Assembly (NCBI GenBank): GCA_030429665.1
Contig: JAUIEZ010000019.1
Span: 1-52,639 of the forward strand
Length of the DNA stretch: 52,639 nt
Direction of reading: 5' to 3'
Source: Gammaproteobacteria bacterium
GTDB lineage: Bacteria; Pseudomonadota; Gammaproteobacteria; Arenicellales; CAJQKF01
Shown: positions 34,786-44,084 of the stretch, piece after piece
Position numbering within the stretch: the first letter of the stretch is position 1
How the letters are laid out: every line of letters starts with the position of its first letter
The notes under the pieces: model-generated
What the model saw: only the letters and a program-made list of their open reading frames with translations
Database searches by the model: none
Told to the model about the DNA's origin: nothing
Translations under genes and position numbers: made by a program

Positions 34786-34917
34786 CTGGTGCCGCAAGTC
34801 GGGAATTAAAGACTGTTCGAATCTGTGGATTAATGTAGAATCCGACTGCTCAGGGATACGGCAGAACCGATTTCACGGAGTAGGTCGGCCATTTGTTGTG
34901 ATCAGGAGAGACATAAA

Positions 34918-35118
34918 ATGTTAATTTTAACAAGGCGTATCGGTGAGACTCTGAATATCGGTGACGATATCAGGGTAACCGTGCTGGGGGTTCGGGGAAA
35001 CCAGGTTCGGATCGGCATCAATGCGCCGAAGGACGTGCCCGTACACAGGGAGGAAATATACGAACGGATCAAGGCCGAGGAGTCCGACGAGAGGTTCCAA
35101 GCTGACGGAAACTCCTGA
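34918..35118 (+). CDS. csrA: Carbon storage regulator CsrA (RsmA)
   Basis: 66 residues. Dimeric RNA-binding protein that controls translation by binding GGA motifs in leaders. '[24 protein letters not shown]', '[25 protein letters not shown]' match CsrA almost residue for residue. AGGAGAG lies 8-14 nt before ATG 34918; this GGA-containing site could itself be a target for autoregulation. Confidence 0.98.
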   Translation: MLILTRRIGETLNIGDDIRVTVLGVRGNQVRIGINAPKDVPVHREEIYERIKAEESDERFQADGNS

Positions 35119-35244
35119 AAACCTTCAAGAGATTCCAGAAATATCCGTAAAACGCAGTAAAATCCATTGAATTCCGCACCCGGTACACATGTCACTGGGT
35201 GCGGATGCTGCTGGCAGGCCCGACAGGCCCGGAGCCAATCAAAC

Positions 35245-35335
35245 GGAGAGATGGCCGAGCGGCTGAAGGCGCTCCCCTGCTAAGGGAGTATGGGTTAACA
35301 GCCCATCGAGGGTTCGAATCCCTCTCTCTCCGCCA
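35245..35335 (+). tRNA. tRNA-Ser(GCU)
   Basis: 91 nt with encoded CCA. Acceptor stem GGAGAGA/TCTCTCC, anticodon loop CTGCTAA (anticodon GCU), a long variable arm typical of serine tRNAs, and T loop GGTTCGAATCC. The csrA-serV order is conserved in gammaproteobacteria. Confidence 0.97.
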
Positions 35336-35556
35336 TACATTGGATGTTTTCTGAAGAAAATCAGGGATTTGATCGTCCAGAATCCTCATTGCCCCCCAAT
35401 TAAGCACTCAATAAGAACTGTTCTGGGGCCGTCTCGTCACCTGCCCGAGAATCGCTGTGTCTCGACATTTTTGGCCTGAAACGGTGGTGGACGTACGGAC
35501 CTTCATGTAACCAGTGCGTGACGATGCCGGTCGCGACCAAGCTGTATGGTTAAGCG

Positions 35557-36258
35557 TCAGATTCCACGTTCTATGCGCTGGCGTGTCCTGCTGAATCTCA
35601 TTCCTGGATCGGCCAGCATGTCGCTCGGACCGACCCAGGCGTAGGCGAGCAGGCAAGGGTCGTTGTCGCCCGTCGTGATGCGGTGTTCGTGACCGGGCGA
35701 GTTCAGGATCAGTGAGCCGGGCGCGAAAACGGCGAACTCGTTTTCAGACCACGCGCCAGCAATGGAGATGTAGCTCTCCTCGATATCGCGATGGCTATGC
35801 TGCGGATACGTCGTGCGCGGCACGAATAGCACGAAACCGAGCGTCAGGCGTTCCGAGAGGATGGGACCGCGCGGACCCATCACTTCGCTATATGCATACT
35901 TCTTTGCCAGGTGGGGCGGGACGCGCTTGTAGCCGTACTCCCAGGTCAGGTGGTTCAAAGCGCGTTCGAGGGCGCGGCTCATGGCGGCCATTGAACCGCG
36001 GTCGGCCAAATCAAATGCGCGCGCGAGGTGGGCGACTACCGGCTTCGTGACCGGCTCTCGCGGCGTGATCATCGGGTTGGTCTTGATGACCAGCGACAGG
36101 TAGTCCCGGACCCGCTTGCGATGGCTGCGAATCAACTTACTGCCACCCGATGAGCCGCGACTGTACAGTTCCTGGAACTCCTGAAGAAGGTAGATCCAGA
36201 CCGGGCAGTCGCGCAGCCGGGTTTGCTCGCCACGTTGTTGGGTTGTGTCTTCCGTCAC
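35557..36258 (-). CDS. dddL: DMSP lyase DddL (cupin)
   Basis: 233 residues from GTG 36258; an ATG at 36330 would add 24 residues, and no ribosome site decides between them. Cleaves dimethylsulfoniopropionate to DMS and acrylate. 'KYAYSEVMGPRGPI', 'TYPQHSHRDIEESYISIAG' (metal-binding H-x-H, Glu and Tyr) and 'NSPGHEHRITTGDNDPCLLAYAW' (second cupin His) agree closely with DddL as I know it from Rhodobacter and marine bacteria. Unlike many cupins it has a helical N-terminal half. It stands alone, with no acrylate genes (acuNK, dddA) beside it. Its neighbourhood is orphan genes between two tRNAs, so it was probably acquired. Confidence 0.88.
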   Translation of the reverse strand: MTEDTTQQRGEQTRLRDCPVWIYLLQEFQELYSRGSSGGSKLIRSHRKRVRDYLSLVIKTNPMITPREPVTKPVVAHLARAFDLADRGSMAAMSRALERALNHLTWEYGYKRVPPHLAKKYAYSEVMGPRGPILSERLTLGFVLFVPRTTYPQHSHRDIEESYISIAGAWSENEFAVFAPGSLILNSPGHEHRITTGDNDPCLLAYAWVGPSDMLADPGMRFSRTRQRIERGI

Positions 36259-36634
36259 CTGGCAGCGCCGAACCTCTTGAGATATTCCGATTTGCTCGCC
36301 CGACCGGAAACAGCCGCCATTGCGTGGCATGTCGTGCCGATCGTCTTGTTAAGGTTCGGCCATGGTGGGCGAGTTTTCAGTTTACTGTATGTTCGAAGGT
36401 TGATCGAGTGTCCCCGGTCGTGACGTCCGTAGTCCGTGTCCTTAACTCGTTGAGGAAGAGCAGGTCAGCGCCGCGTCGAACCGGTTGGCAATCCGTTTGG
36501 CGACGCAGCATCGGGTCGGCGGATTCATCGTTCAACATCATCGCTTGTTTCGAGCATGCCGACCGGTATGTACACCGAGCCTTGATTAACACTTGTCGGA
36601 GTGTTCGGTCGAATGGTGCCGGAGCGGCAATGTA
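36259..36634. other. Intergenic region upstream of dddL
   Basis: About 375 bp of lower-GC DNA between dddL and the next possible gene. Short frames on both strands lack coding character. It should hold the dddL promoter, which I could not place. Confidence 0.4.
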
Positions 36635-36847
36635 ATGCAACCATCCGCGTTACATATCGAAGCGCAGGATGGCGATGCCCCGCTCGGCGTAGGCATGTAC
36701 GACGCAGGCGTTCCGTTCGACTGTGACCTTTGCCGGGACGCGCTCGATGCGGTGCAGCGATCAGAACTGGTCGACGTCGGAACCGGCGGTGTACCAATGG
36801 GAAATCCGGCGATTTGCTCCCTGCTCGACCGTATACGAGCATTCTGA
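36635..36847 (+). CDS. Possible small hypothetical protein
   Basis: 70 residues from ATG 36635. Acidic, with two Cys in 'DCDLCRD'. Codon third positions are moderately GC-rich, which is the only positive sign; no ribosome site or family is seen. It may be a remnant. Confidence 0.3.
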   Translation: MQPSALHIEAQDGDAPLGVGMYDAGVPFDCDLCRDALDAVQRSELVDVGTGGVPMGNPAICSLLDRIRAF

Positions 36848-36915
36848 AACGAATTTTCTGCACGCAACGTTGTCGATATATACTAGGATGCGAATGCCAA
36901 CGATGGTCCGTTTAC

Positions 36916-37479
36916 ATGATCGTCACGCGAGGGGCCATAATCCTGGCGGGGATTCTGGTTGGACTACTCCCGCCCACTGCGGTTGCCGAGCATCACGGTA
37001 TCTTTGTCGGTGAATATACCGGCATGTTCGTTCCCGTCGATCGTGAACAAGGTCGAGTCCGGGACCTCGGGGTCAGAATCCGGGAGATCGACGGCGGATT
37101 GAATGTCAGTTGGACGACCACGATCTTCGACGACGGGGAGTCGAAGACGAAGGAATACAGTATCGATTTCCTGGAAACCGAGCGCGAGCATATCTACAAG
37201 GCCGCGCAGAAAAAGAACCTCTTCGGCGGACGTGACCCACTGGATCCCATGAAGGGAGAACCTTTCGCCTGGGCGAGAATCAATGACAGAACGCTCAGCG
37301 TCCACGTCATGCTGATTACAGACGACGGCGGCTACGAGATTCAGACCTACGATCGCACGCTAAAGGAAAACGGAGATCTGAACACTCGGTTCTCGCGTAT
37401 CCGTAACGGTCAAACGATGAGAGCGCTGACCGCTACGCTCATTCGCAAGGATTGGGTTAGGCAGGACAAGAACAAGTAA
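36916..37479 (+). CDS. Exported protein of unknown function
   Basis: 187 residues from ATG 36916. Residues 1-24 form a clear signal peptide ('GAIILAGILVGLLPPTAVAEH', cut after AVA). The mature part is a polar, beta-rich single domain with no cysteine ('IFVGEYTGMFVPVDREQGRVRDLGV'). 'WARINDRTLSVHVMLITDDGGYEIQTYDR' suggests a lipocalin- or DUF-like barrel, but I do not recognise the family. A longer frame upstream of the signal peptide is not coding-like. Stands alone. Confidence 0.7.
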   Translation: MIVTRGAIILAGILVGLLPPTAVAEHHGIFVGEYTGMFVPVDREQGRVRDLGVRIREIDGGLNVSWTTTIFDDGESKTKEYSIDFLETEREHIYKAAQKKNLFGGRDPLDPMKGEPFAWARINDRTLSVHVMLITDDGGYEIQTYDRTLKENGDLNTRFSRIRNGQTMRALTATLIRKDWVRQDKNK

Positions 37480-37813
37480 CCTGCGATTCGGGAATACGGC
37501 GTCCCAACCAGGCGGCACCGATTCCAAGACGCTTCGCCAAGACGGCGACGAGGTCCGGGTCGATTCGCCGACAACCTTCCAATGCCGTGAGGCGGCCAAC
37601 CCCGGGCGTTACGGTTTCCAGAGGCGTGACAACGCCAACTCCGATCATTCCGTGTACTGCGGGGCTTTTCATCCAGATGTCGGCCACCACTGGACAAAAG
37701 CTTGTCGAAAACGGTATGCGGTCATTGTAGACTTTCTCCCGAAACCCTGCGCGTCGCCGAGCGATTCCTCGTAGCGGCCCGTTTACAACCATGACCCCGG
37801 GGGAGAGATCGCG
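37480..37813. other. Region with a weak minus-strand HTH-like frame
   Basis: A minus-strand frame (37792-37457) ends with 'LTALEGCRRIDPDLVAVLAKRLGIGAAWLG', which resembles the second half of an XRE helix-turn-helix. The N-terminal half has no such character and the frame overlaps the end of the previous gene, so it may be a decayed regulator. GGGGGAGA at 37799-37806 is the ribosome site of the next gene. Confidence 0.35.
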
Positions 37814-37825
37814 CTGAGAACCCGT

Positions 37826-39160
37826 TTGCTCAAGTACTGGGACCAGGTCCGTTCGAGTTTCTGGTTCATACCATCCTTGATGGTCATTGCCGCGGCCGTT
37901 CTCGCTGCGATTGCCGTTTGGTCAGATGACGTGGCTGCCGGCGGCGCAATCACGGTTCCGCGCTTTGCCTGGGTCGGTAGTCCGGAGGGCGCAACCGCGG
38001 TGCTCGGAACCATTGCCGGCTCCATGATAACCATCGCCGGCGTCGTATTCTCTCTGACGCTCGTTGCCTTGTCTCTCGCGTCGTCCCAGTTCGGACCGCG
38101 ATTGTTGAGAAACTTCATGCGCGATAGCACGAACCAGTTCGTGCTCGGTACGTTCGTGGCGACGTTTCTTTACTCGCTGCTCGTCATGCGCGCAATCCAG
38201 CCCGGTGCGGAAGGTGACTTCGTTCCGCACATTTCCGTCAACATTTCGGTCGTTCTCGCGCTGGCCAGCATCGGTGTTCTCATCTACTTTATTCACCATA
38301 TATCGCTTTCGATACAGGCAGACGAGATTATCGCGCGCGTCGCACTGGAACTTGAGCAAGGGATCGACCGATTGTTTCCGGATGAACTTGGAGAGGACGT
38401 GCCGCGTGTCGACGAAGGCGCATCGAGATCGGAGTCATGGTTCGATGATGCCGCGACGATTCGTGCCGTCGACGAAGGTTACTTGCAGATCGTCGACGCC
38501 GACACCCTGCTCGAACTGGCGAAGTCGTCGAGTACGATACTTCGTCTCGAATGTCGACCGGGGGACTACATCGTGGCCGGAACGCCGATCGTCTTCGTTG
38601 CGCCGTCCTCGGCCGTCCGCGACGAATTGATCGATGCCATCCGTGCGGCCCTCGTGGTTGGAAACCAGCGTTCCACGGCACAGGACGTCGAGTTCGCGGC
38701 ACAGCAACTCGTCGAGATCGCCGTGCGCGCGTTATCGCCGGGTATCAACGATCCGTTTACCGCCATGACCTGTATCGATCGACTGGGATCCGGTTTCTGC
38801 CGGCTCGCCTGCCGCAAGATTCCAAGTTCGACTCGACTGGACGACGCCGGCGAACCGCGCATCGTCGCGCCCGTGGTGACGTTCGAGCGCATGGTTGCAC
38901 CCGCATTGAGCATGATCCGGCAAAGCGCGCGCGCCGACGTGGCGGTTACGCTTCGCCTGCTCGACGCCATTCGTGTCGTGGGGAGTTGTGTGCGGCGCGA
39001 CGCCGATCGTGAGGTGCTCGTGCGTCACGCCAACCTGGTCCACGATTGCGCGAGTGAATCGTTGACGGTGAGGGATGATAACGAAGCCGTGGACCGCCGT
39101 TACGCACGCACCATGGAAACCCTGCAGCGCCAGGCTTCGAGAACGGCGCCTGTTTTCTAG
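37826..39160 (+). CDS. DUF2254 membrane protein
   Basis: 444 residues from TTG 37826. Four hydrophobic segments: 'FIPSLMVIAAAVLAAIAV', 'IAGSMITIAGVVFSLTLVAL', 'LGTFVATFLYSLLVM', 'ISVVLALASIGVLIYFIHH'. 'SSQFGPRLLRNFMRD' and 'ALSPGINDPFTAMTCIDRLG' are hallmarks of the DUF2254 family, whose function is unknown. The GGGGGAGA ribosome site at 37799-37806 is 19 nt from this TTG but 7 nt from an in-frame CTG at 37814, which would add four residues; translation may really start there. Monocistronic. Confidence 0.85.
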   Translation: MLKYWDQVRSSFWFIPSLMVIAAAVLAAIAVWSDDVAAGGAITVPRFAWVGSPEGATAVLGTIAGSMITIAGVVFSLTLVALSLASSQFGPRLLRNFMRDSTNQFVLGTFVATFLYSLLVMRAIQPGAEGDFVPHISVNISVVLALASIGVLIYFIHHISLSIQADEIIARVALELEQGIDRLFPDELGEDVPRVDEGASRSESWFDDAATIRAVDEGYLQIVDADTLLELAKSSSTILRLECRPGDYIVAGTPIVFVAPSSAVRDELIDAIRAALVVGNQRSTAQDVEFAAQQLVEIAVRALSPGINDPFTAMTCIDRLGSGFCRLACRKIPSSTRLDDAGEPRIVAPVVTFERMVAPALSMIRQSARADVAVTLRLLDAIRVVGSCVRRDADREVLVRHANLVHDCASESLTVRDDNEAVDRRYARTMETLQRQASRTAPVF

Positions 39161-39186
39161 CAGCCGGATTCAGGAGATGGTGCCGG

Positions 39187-40068
39187 CTAGTCGTTGGTAC
39201 TGCCGCCACCGGCCAGGGTGGACAGTGCCCCGTACAGGTCGGTTCGACGGTCCCGGAACAGTCCCCAGGAGCGGCGCAGATGGCGATTCGCTTCCAGGTC
39301 GAACGTTGCAAGCAGAACCTCTTCCCGGTCGCGCGAGGCCTCGGCAACGATACCGCCGGTCGCGTCGGCGATGAACGAGGATCCGTAAAACGTTACGCTG
39401 CACGAGCGACCGGTTTCTTCCCCGATTCGATTGGAAGCCAGTACGGGCACGATGTTGGCGCCAGCGTGACCTTGCATCACCCGTCGCCAGTGCATCGAAG
39501 AGTCCCAATCCGGGTCGGAAGGTTCCGATCCGATCGCGGTCGGGTAGAACAGAACCTCGGCGCCCGCCAGCACCATGGCGCGGGCCGCCTCGGGAAACCA
39601 CTGGTCCCAGCAAATACCCACGCCAATCGTGCCGGCGCGGGTCTCCCATACCTTGAATCCGGTGTCGCCGGGCGTGAAGTAAAACTTTTCCTGGTAACCG
39701 GGGCCGTCGGGAATGTGCGACTTTCGGTACAGCCCGAGGTCCGTGCCGTCGGCGTCGAAGACCACGAGGGAGTTGAAGTGGTTATTGCCCGCGCGTTCGA
39801 AAAAGCTGATTGGCAGCACGACCCCGAGTTCGGCTGCCAGCGCGGACATCGTTTCGAGCGTCGGATTGCGGTCCCGCGGTTTCGCCCAGTCGAAGAACGC
39901 GGGGTCCTGATCCTTGCAGAAGTAAGGTGTCTCGAACAACTCCTGCAAAAGGATGACTTGCGCGCCATCGCTCGCGGCGCGACGTACCAGTTCGATCGCC
40001 CGCGTAAGGTTGTCGGCGGCGTTATCGACGCACGGCATTTGCGTCGCCGCCACGGTAATTTCTCGCAT
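39187..40068 (-). CDS. aguB: N-carbamoylputrescine amidase (AguB)
   Basis: 293 residues from ATG 40068 (GAGG 5 nt upstream; a GTG two codons earlier is also possible). Nitrilase-superfamily amidase that hydrolyses N-carbamoylputrescine to putrescine, CO2 and ammonia. The Glu-Lys-Cys triad is visible: Glu43 in 'LLQELFETPYFC', Lys in 'LGLYRKSHIPDGPGY' and Cys in 'GVGICWDQWFPE'. 'HRRVMQGHA' style helix also fits. The partner agmatine deiminase (AguA) is not in the window. Divergent to a polyamine-type transporter, which fits a polyamine locus. Confidence 0.92.
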   Translation of the reverse strand: MREITVAATQMPCVDNAADNLTRAIELVRRAASDGAQVILLQELFETPYFCKDQDPAFFDWAKPRDRNPTLETMSALAAELGVVLPISFFERAGNNHFNSLVVFDADGTDLGLYRKSHIPDGPGYQEKFYFTPGDTGFKVWETRAGTIGVGICWDQWFPEAARAMVLAGAEVLFYPTAIGSEPSDPDWDSSMHWRRVMQGHAGANIVPVLASNRIGEETGRSCSVTFYGSSFIADATGGIVAEASRDREEVLLATFDLEANRHLRRSWGLFRDRRTDLYGALSTLAGGGSTND

Positions 40069-40202
40069 GTTCACCTCGACGATCGTTGTGGCCGGCCGAG
40101 GCCGCCGAACGTATCGTCCTCTGATGGCCCAGACTGTTCATTTTACGACAGAATGGTCGTTTTCAGCGTTGCCGGGGCGGTACCGATGCGGCGGCGCCGC
40201 AA

Positions 40203-40231
40203 TTGACAACGATCTGGCCTTGTAATCTACT
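40203..40231 (+). promoter_or_regulatory. Promoter of the binding-protein gene
   Basis: TTGACA (40203-40208), 17-bp spacer, TCTACT (40226-40231). A perfect -35 with a fair -10, about 60 bp before the start of the transporter operon. Confidence 0.5.
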
Positions 40232-40292
40232 TTGACAGGCCAAGTGTACGAATTGATCGGTTGATTTTTACAAATATGTCGGAGGATAAAGT

Positions 40293-41339
40293 GTGAACAT
40301 GAAACTAGCAGCCACGCTGCGCGGTGCCGTCGTCGCCGCGTCGATGGTCGCCATCGCGGCGCCCGCGCAAGCCGCCGGCGAACTGAATATTTTCAACTGG
40401 GGCAACTACACGAATCCCGAGTTGATCAAGAAGTTCGAGGAACAGCACGACGTCAAGGTCACCATCACGGATTACGATTCCAATACCACGGCGCTGACCA
40501 AGGTGGAAGCGGGCGGTCACGGCTTCGACATCGTCGTGCCGTCGCACAGCTACGTCCCGATCTTCATCGAAAAGGGACTGCTCATGGAGACCCGCCCCGA
40601 CCAGATGGAAAACTTCAAGAACCTCGAGGAACGCTGGCAGGACGTGTCGTGGGATCCGGGCCGACACTACACCGTACCCTGGCAATGGGGTACCACCGGC
40701 GTGGCCGTCAACAAGTCTGCGTATGCGGGCGATCCGAACACCTCGGCAATTTTCATGGATCCGCCGGAGGAACTCGTGGGTAAGGTCAACGTCGTGCCGG
40801 AGATGGCGGACGTCATGGCGCTCGCCATCATGTACATGGGCGGCGAACCGTGCACCGACGACAAGGAAGTACTGAAAAAGGTTCGCGACCAGCTCATGGC
40901 CGCCAAGCCGAAGTGGATGTCGATGGACTACGGGATGACCGAGAAGCTGTCCAGCGGTGACGTGATGGCCAGCGTCAACTGGAACGGTTCGACCTTCCGC
41001 GCCCGCATCAACAACTCTGACGTCGCGTACGGCTATCCGAAAGAGGGATATCCGCTGTGGATGGACAGTGTCGCCGTCCTGGCCGACGCAAAGAACGTGG
41101 AGAATGCCAAGCTGTTCCAGAACTTCGTCATGGACCCCGAGAACGCCGCCCTGATCTCCGCCTTCGCGCGCTATGCCAACGGCGTCAAGGGTTCGGAGGC
41201 GTTCATGCCCGAGGACATGAAGACCGCGCCGGAAATCGTCGTCCCCGCCGAGTATGCCGACGCGGGTAGATTTTCGCCCACCTGTCCGCCCGAGGCGCAG
41301 AAGCTCTACACCGCGATCTGGACCGAGCTTCAGAAGTAG
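40293..41339 (+). CDS. Polyamine-type periplasmic binding protein (PotF-like)
   Basis: 348 residues from GTG 40293, 6 nt after GGAGGA (40281-40286). Signal peptide of about 27 residues ending 'APAQA'. Mature part starts '[24 protein letters not shown]', the classical PotD/PotF opening, with '[25 protein letters not shown]' and '[15 protein letters not shown]' later. It should capture a polyamine or related cation in the periplasm. The linked ABC genes are separated from it by an amidase gene, and a GC hairpin follows its stop. Confidence 0.9.
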   Translation: MNMKLAATLRGAVVAASMVAIAAPAQAAGELNIFNWGNYTNPELIKKFEEQHDVKVTITDYDSNTTALTKVEAGGHGFDIVVPSHSYVPIFIEKGLLMETRPDQMENFKNLEERWQDVSWDPGRHYTVPWQWGTTGVAVNKSAYAGDPNTSAIFMDPPEELVGKVNVVPEMADVMALAIMYMGGEPCTDDKEVLKKVRDQLMAAKPKWMSMDYGMTEKLSSGDVMASVNWNGSTFRARINNSDVAYGYPKEGYPLWMDSVAVLADAKNVENAKLFQNFVMDPENAALISAFARYANGVKGSEAFMPEDMKTAPEIVVPAEYADAGRFSPTCPPEAQKLYTAIWTELQK

Positions 41340-41354
41340 TGACGACGACACGCT

Positions 41355-41388
41355 TCCCGCGCGCCGGTCGGTTGGCCCGCGCGCGGGA
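41355..41388 (+). terminator. GC hairpin after the binding-protein gene
   Basis: TCCCGCGCGC (41355-41364) pairs perfectly with GCGCGCGGGA (41379-41388) over a 14-nt loop, 15 bp after the stop codon. No T run. Such hairpins often stabilise binding-protein mRNA and lower expression of the genes that follow. Confidence 0.6.
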
Positions 41389-41490
41389 GCGGTTTACCAC
41401 TCGATGCATGCACGGCGCGCCGCGCATCTATGAGTCTGCACTGCCGCGAGTCGCGAAAAGTCCCGATGGGTGGCAGGGGACCACGGACCG

Positions 41491-42957
41491 TTGAGTATTC
41501 ACGATCAGTACGATTTCTATGACGCGCTCGGCCTCGCCGGGCTCGTGGCGCGCGGCGAGACAACGCCGGAAGAGTTGCTCGACGCGGCGCTCGCCCGTAC
41601 CCAAGCCCTGAATCCCGCAATCAACGCGCTCGTCCACGTCGTACCGGAAGTTGCCCGTCGACGCATCGCGTCCGGATTGCCGGACGGGCCGTTCCGCGGC
41701 GTGCCGTTCCTGATCAAGGACCTGGGCGTGGAGGCGGTGGACTATCCGTCGCACAACGGTTCCAGGCTTTTTGCCAACACGCGCTACCGCGGGAACTCGA
41801 ATCTCTACGAACGCCTGGAACGGGCCGGGTTGGTGGTATTCGGCCGTACCACGGCGCCGGAGGGCGGCGTCGGACCGGTTACCGAGGCGGCGGTTTACGG
41901 CGGGCCGACTCGTAATCCGTGGGCGTTGGACAGAACGCCGGGCGGGTCGTCCGGCGGTGCGGCCGCGGCCGTCGCCGCAGGGATCGTTCCCGCCGCGCAC
42001 GGGTCCGACGGTGGCGGCTCGATTCGTATTCCGGCGTCCAGCTGCGGCTTGTTCGGGCTGAAGCCGACGAGGGGACGGTTGCCCGACGGACCCTTTGCGG
42101 GTGAAGGGTGGGCCGGCATGGCGATCGACGGTTTTCTAACGCGCACCGTTCGCGATACGGCGGCGTTACTCGACGCCGTCCAGGGACCGGACCTCGGCGC
42201 CCCGTACCACGCGCCGCCGCTTCGAGGGACGTTCACGGATGCGCTCGAACGTTCCCCGGGACGTTTGCGGGTAGCGGTGTCCACCGAATCGCCCGCGGGC
42301 GGCAGGGCACACGATGACTGCCGCCAGGGCGTCGAGAAAACCGCCCGGCTCCTGGAATCGCTGGGCCATCATGTCGAGGAGGCCGCGCCCGATGCAGACG
42401 CTCGCGCCATGATGAGGGCGTGGACCGTGATCGTCGCCTGCGGCACGGCGCTCTCGGTGCGCTCCAGGCTGGCATCGCTCGGTCGCCCGCTGGCGCCGGA
42501 CGAACTCGAGCCCGTCGCCTTGGCGGCCTGTCGTTACGCCGAGTCGAAAAACGGCGCGGACTACCTTGAGGCAGTGGAGACAGTCCACGCGTTCGGTCGT
42601 CGCGTTGCTGCGTTCTTCGTCGACTACGACGTGCTGTTGACACCCACGCTCGCCGAGCCGCCCGCGCTGGTCGGCCGATTCGCACACCGTTTCGAGGACT
42701 TCGAGGCGTATCGTCTCGGTCCGGAAGGGGTGTTTCCGTACTCGCCCTACACGGCCGCGGCCAATGCCTCCGGGCAACCGGCCGCCTCGCTGCCGTTGCA
42801 CTGGAACGCCGACAACCTGCCGATCGGGATGCACCTTGCCTGCGCCTTCGGTGAAGACGAACGGCTGGTTTCATTGTCGGCCCAGCTCGAGGCGGCATGC
42901 CCCTGGTTCCACCGCCGTCCCGAGCGAGAAAGTTTCGCATCCAACGCCACCGCGTAG
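41491..42957 (+). CDS. Amidase-signature hydrolase
   Basis: 488 residues from TTG 41491; a GTG at 41470 would add seven. Ser-cisSer-Lys family: Lys in 'PFLIKDLG', the glycine/serine-rich core '[16 protein letters not shown]' and '[25 protein letters not shown]' with the nucleophile. Hydrolyses an amide bond in the cytoplasm; substrate unknown. It is sandwiched between a polyamine-type binding protein and the matching ABC genes (8 bp before the ATPase gene), so it probably acts on the imported compound. No signal peptide. Confidence 0.88.
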   Translation: MSIHDQYDFYDALGLAGLVARGETTPEELLDAALARTQALNPAINALVHVVPEVARRRIASGLPDGPFRGVPFLIKDLGVEAVDYPSHNGSRLFANTRYRGNSNLYERLERAGLVVFGRTTAPEGGVGPVTEAAVYGGPTRNPWALDRTPGGSSGGAAAAVAAGIVPAAHGSDGGGSIRIPASSCGLFGLKPTRGRLPDGPFAGEGWAGMAIDGFLTRTVRDTAALLDAVQGPDLGAPYHAPPLRGTFTDALERSPGRLRVAVSTESPAGGRAHDDCRQGVEKTARLLESLGHHVEEAAPDADARAMMRAWTVIVACGTALSVRSRLASLGRPLAPDELEPVALAACRYAESKNGADYLEAVETVHAFGRRVAAFFVDYDVLLTPTLAEPPALVGRFAHRFEDFEAYRLGPEGVFPYSPYTAAANASGQPAASLPLHWNADNLPIGMHLACAFGEDERLVSLSAQLEAACPWFHRRPERESFASNATA

Positions 42958-42965
42958 CATTTAGC

Positions 42966-44084
42966 ATGTCAGAAGCCGCCACAGTCGATACCGCGAATAC
43001 CACCACGGCCGTCGACATCCGCGGGGTGAGCAAGATCTTCGGCGCCGGCAGCGACGCCTTCACCGCGCTGGATGACGTCTCGGTGGCCATCCGCGAGAAC
43101 GAATTTTTCACGTTGCTCGGTCCGTCGGGATGCGGAAAGACCACGCTGCTGCGGTTGATCGCCGGCTTCGAGCACGCGACCCGTGGAACCGTGCTGCTCT
43201 ACGGCGAGGACATCTCCGACCAGCCGCCATACGAGCGACCTGTAAACACCGTGTTCCAGAGTTATGCCTTGTTCCCGCATCTCACGGTGGCGCAGAACGT
43301 GTCGTTCGGACTGGAAATGCTGGGCAGGGAGAAGAGCGAGATCCGCGAGGCGGTGGATCGCATGCTCAAGCTGGTGCGCATGGAGCCCATGCGCAACCGT
43401 CGCACCGAGCAGATCTCCGGCGGTCAGCAGCAGCGCGTCGCACTGGCTCGCGCGCTGGCGCCGAGGCCCAAGGTGCTGCTGCTCGACGAGCCCCTGTCGG
43501 CCCTGGACCTAAAGCTTCGCAAGGAAATGCAGGGCGAGCTCAAGCGGCTGCAGCACGAAACCGGTATCACGTTCATATTCGTCACGCACGACCAGGAGGA
43601 GGCGCTGACCATGTCGGATCGCGTCGCCGTGATGAACGAGGGCCGCATACTGCAAGTCGGCTCCCCGCGCGAGATATACGACCGGCCCGGCGACCGGTTC
43701 GTCGCCAGCTTTATCGGCGAGATGAATTTTCTCGTGTCGAAGATCGAATCCGTGGAGTCCGACCGGGTGCGGGTCGTCTTTCCCGGCGGCGCCGCGGCGT
43801 TTGCCGAACGACCGAAAGACTTCGAGCCGGCCGGCGAGGTCACGCTGGCGGTTCGCCCCGAGTATGTTCGCATCGAGAACGCGGGCACGCCCGACACGCT
43901 GCCCGCGACGGTCACCGAGAAAGTCTACTTCGGCACGGACACCCACTACCATCTGCGGCTGCACGACGGCGCCGAACTGGTTTCCAGGCTGCAGAATGCC
44001 CGAGGCCGCGAGGACACGCACCCGGTGGGGGACCGGGTAGGGGTGCGGTGGGCCACGGGATCGGCGCAGATCCTGAAGGGCTGA
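42966..44084 (+). CDS. Polyamine-type ABC transporter ATPase (PotA/PotG)
   Basis: 372 residues from ATG 42966 (the frame is open further 5' inside the amidase gene). Walker A '[15 protein letters not shown]', Q-loop '[11 protein letters not shown]', signature '[15 protein letters not shown]' (Ile in place of the usual Leu), Walker B '[12 protein letters not shown]', switch His in '[10 protein letters not shown]'. The last ~110 residues form a TOBE regulatory domain. Its stop overlaps the first permease start (TGATG). Confidence 0.93.
   Translation: MSEAATVDTANTTTAVDIRGVSKIFGAGSDAFTALDDVSVAIRENEFFTLLGPSGCGKTTLLRLIAGFEHATRGTVLLYGEDISDQPPYERPVNTVFQSYALFPHLTVAQNVSFGLEMLGREKSEIREAVDRMLKLVRMEPMRNRRTEQISGGQQQRVALARALAPRPKVLLLDEPLSALDLKLRKEMQGELKRLQHETGITFIFVTHDQEEALTMSDRVAVMNEGRILQVGSPREIYDRPGDRFVASFIGEMNFLVSKIESVESDRVRVVFPGGAAAFAERPKDFEPAGEVTLAVRPEYVRIENAGTPDTLPATVTEKVYFGTDTHYHLRLHDGAELVSRLQNARGREDTHPVGDRVGVRWATGSAQILKG

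Noticed and set aside
35192..35407. 71-codon minus-strand frame across tRNA-Ser
   Set aside because: It is the antisense of the tRNA; its 'RRERDSNPRW' stretch is the well-known false protein made from tRNA genes.
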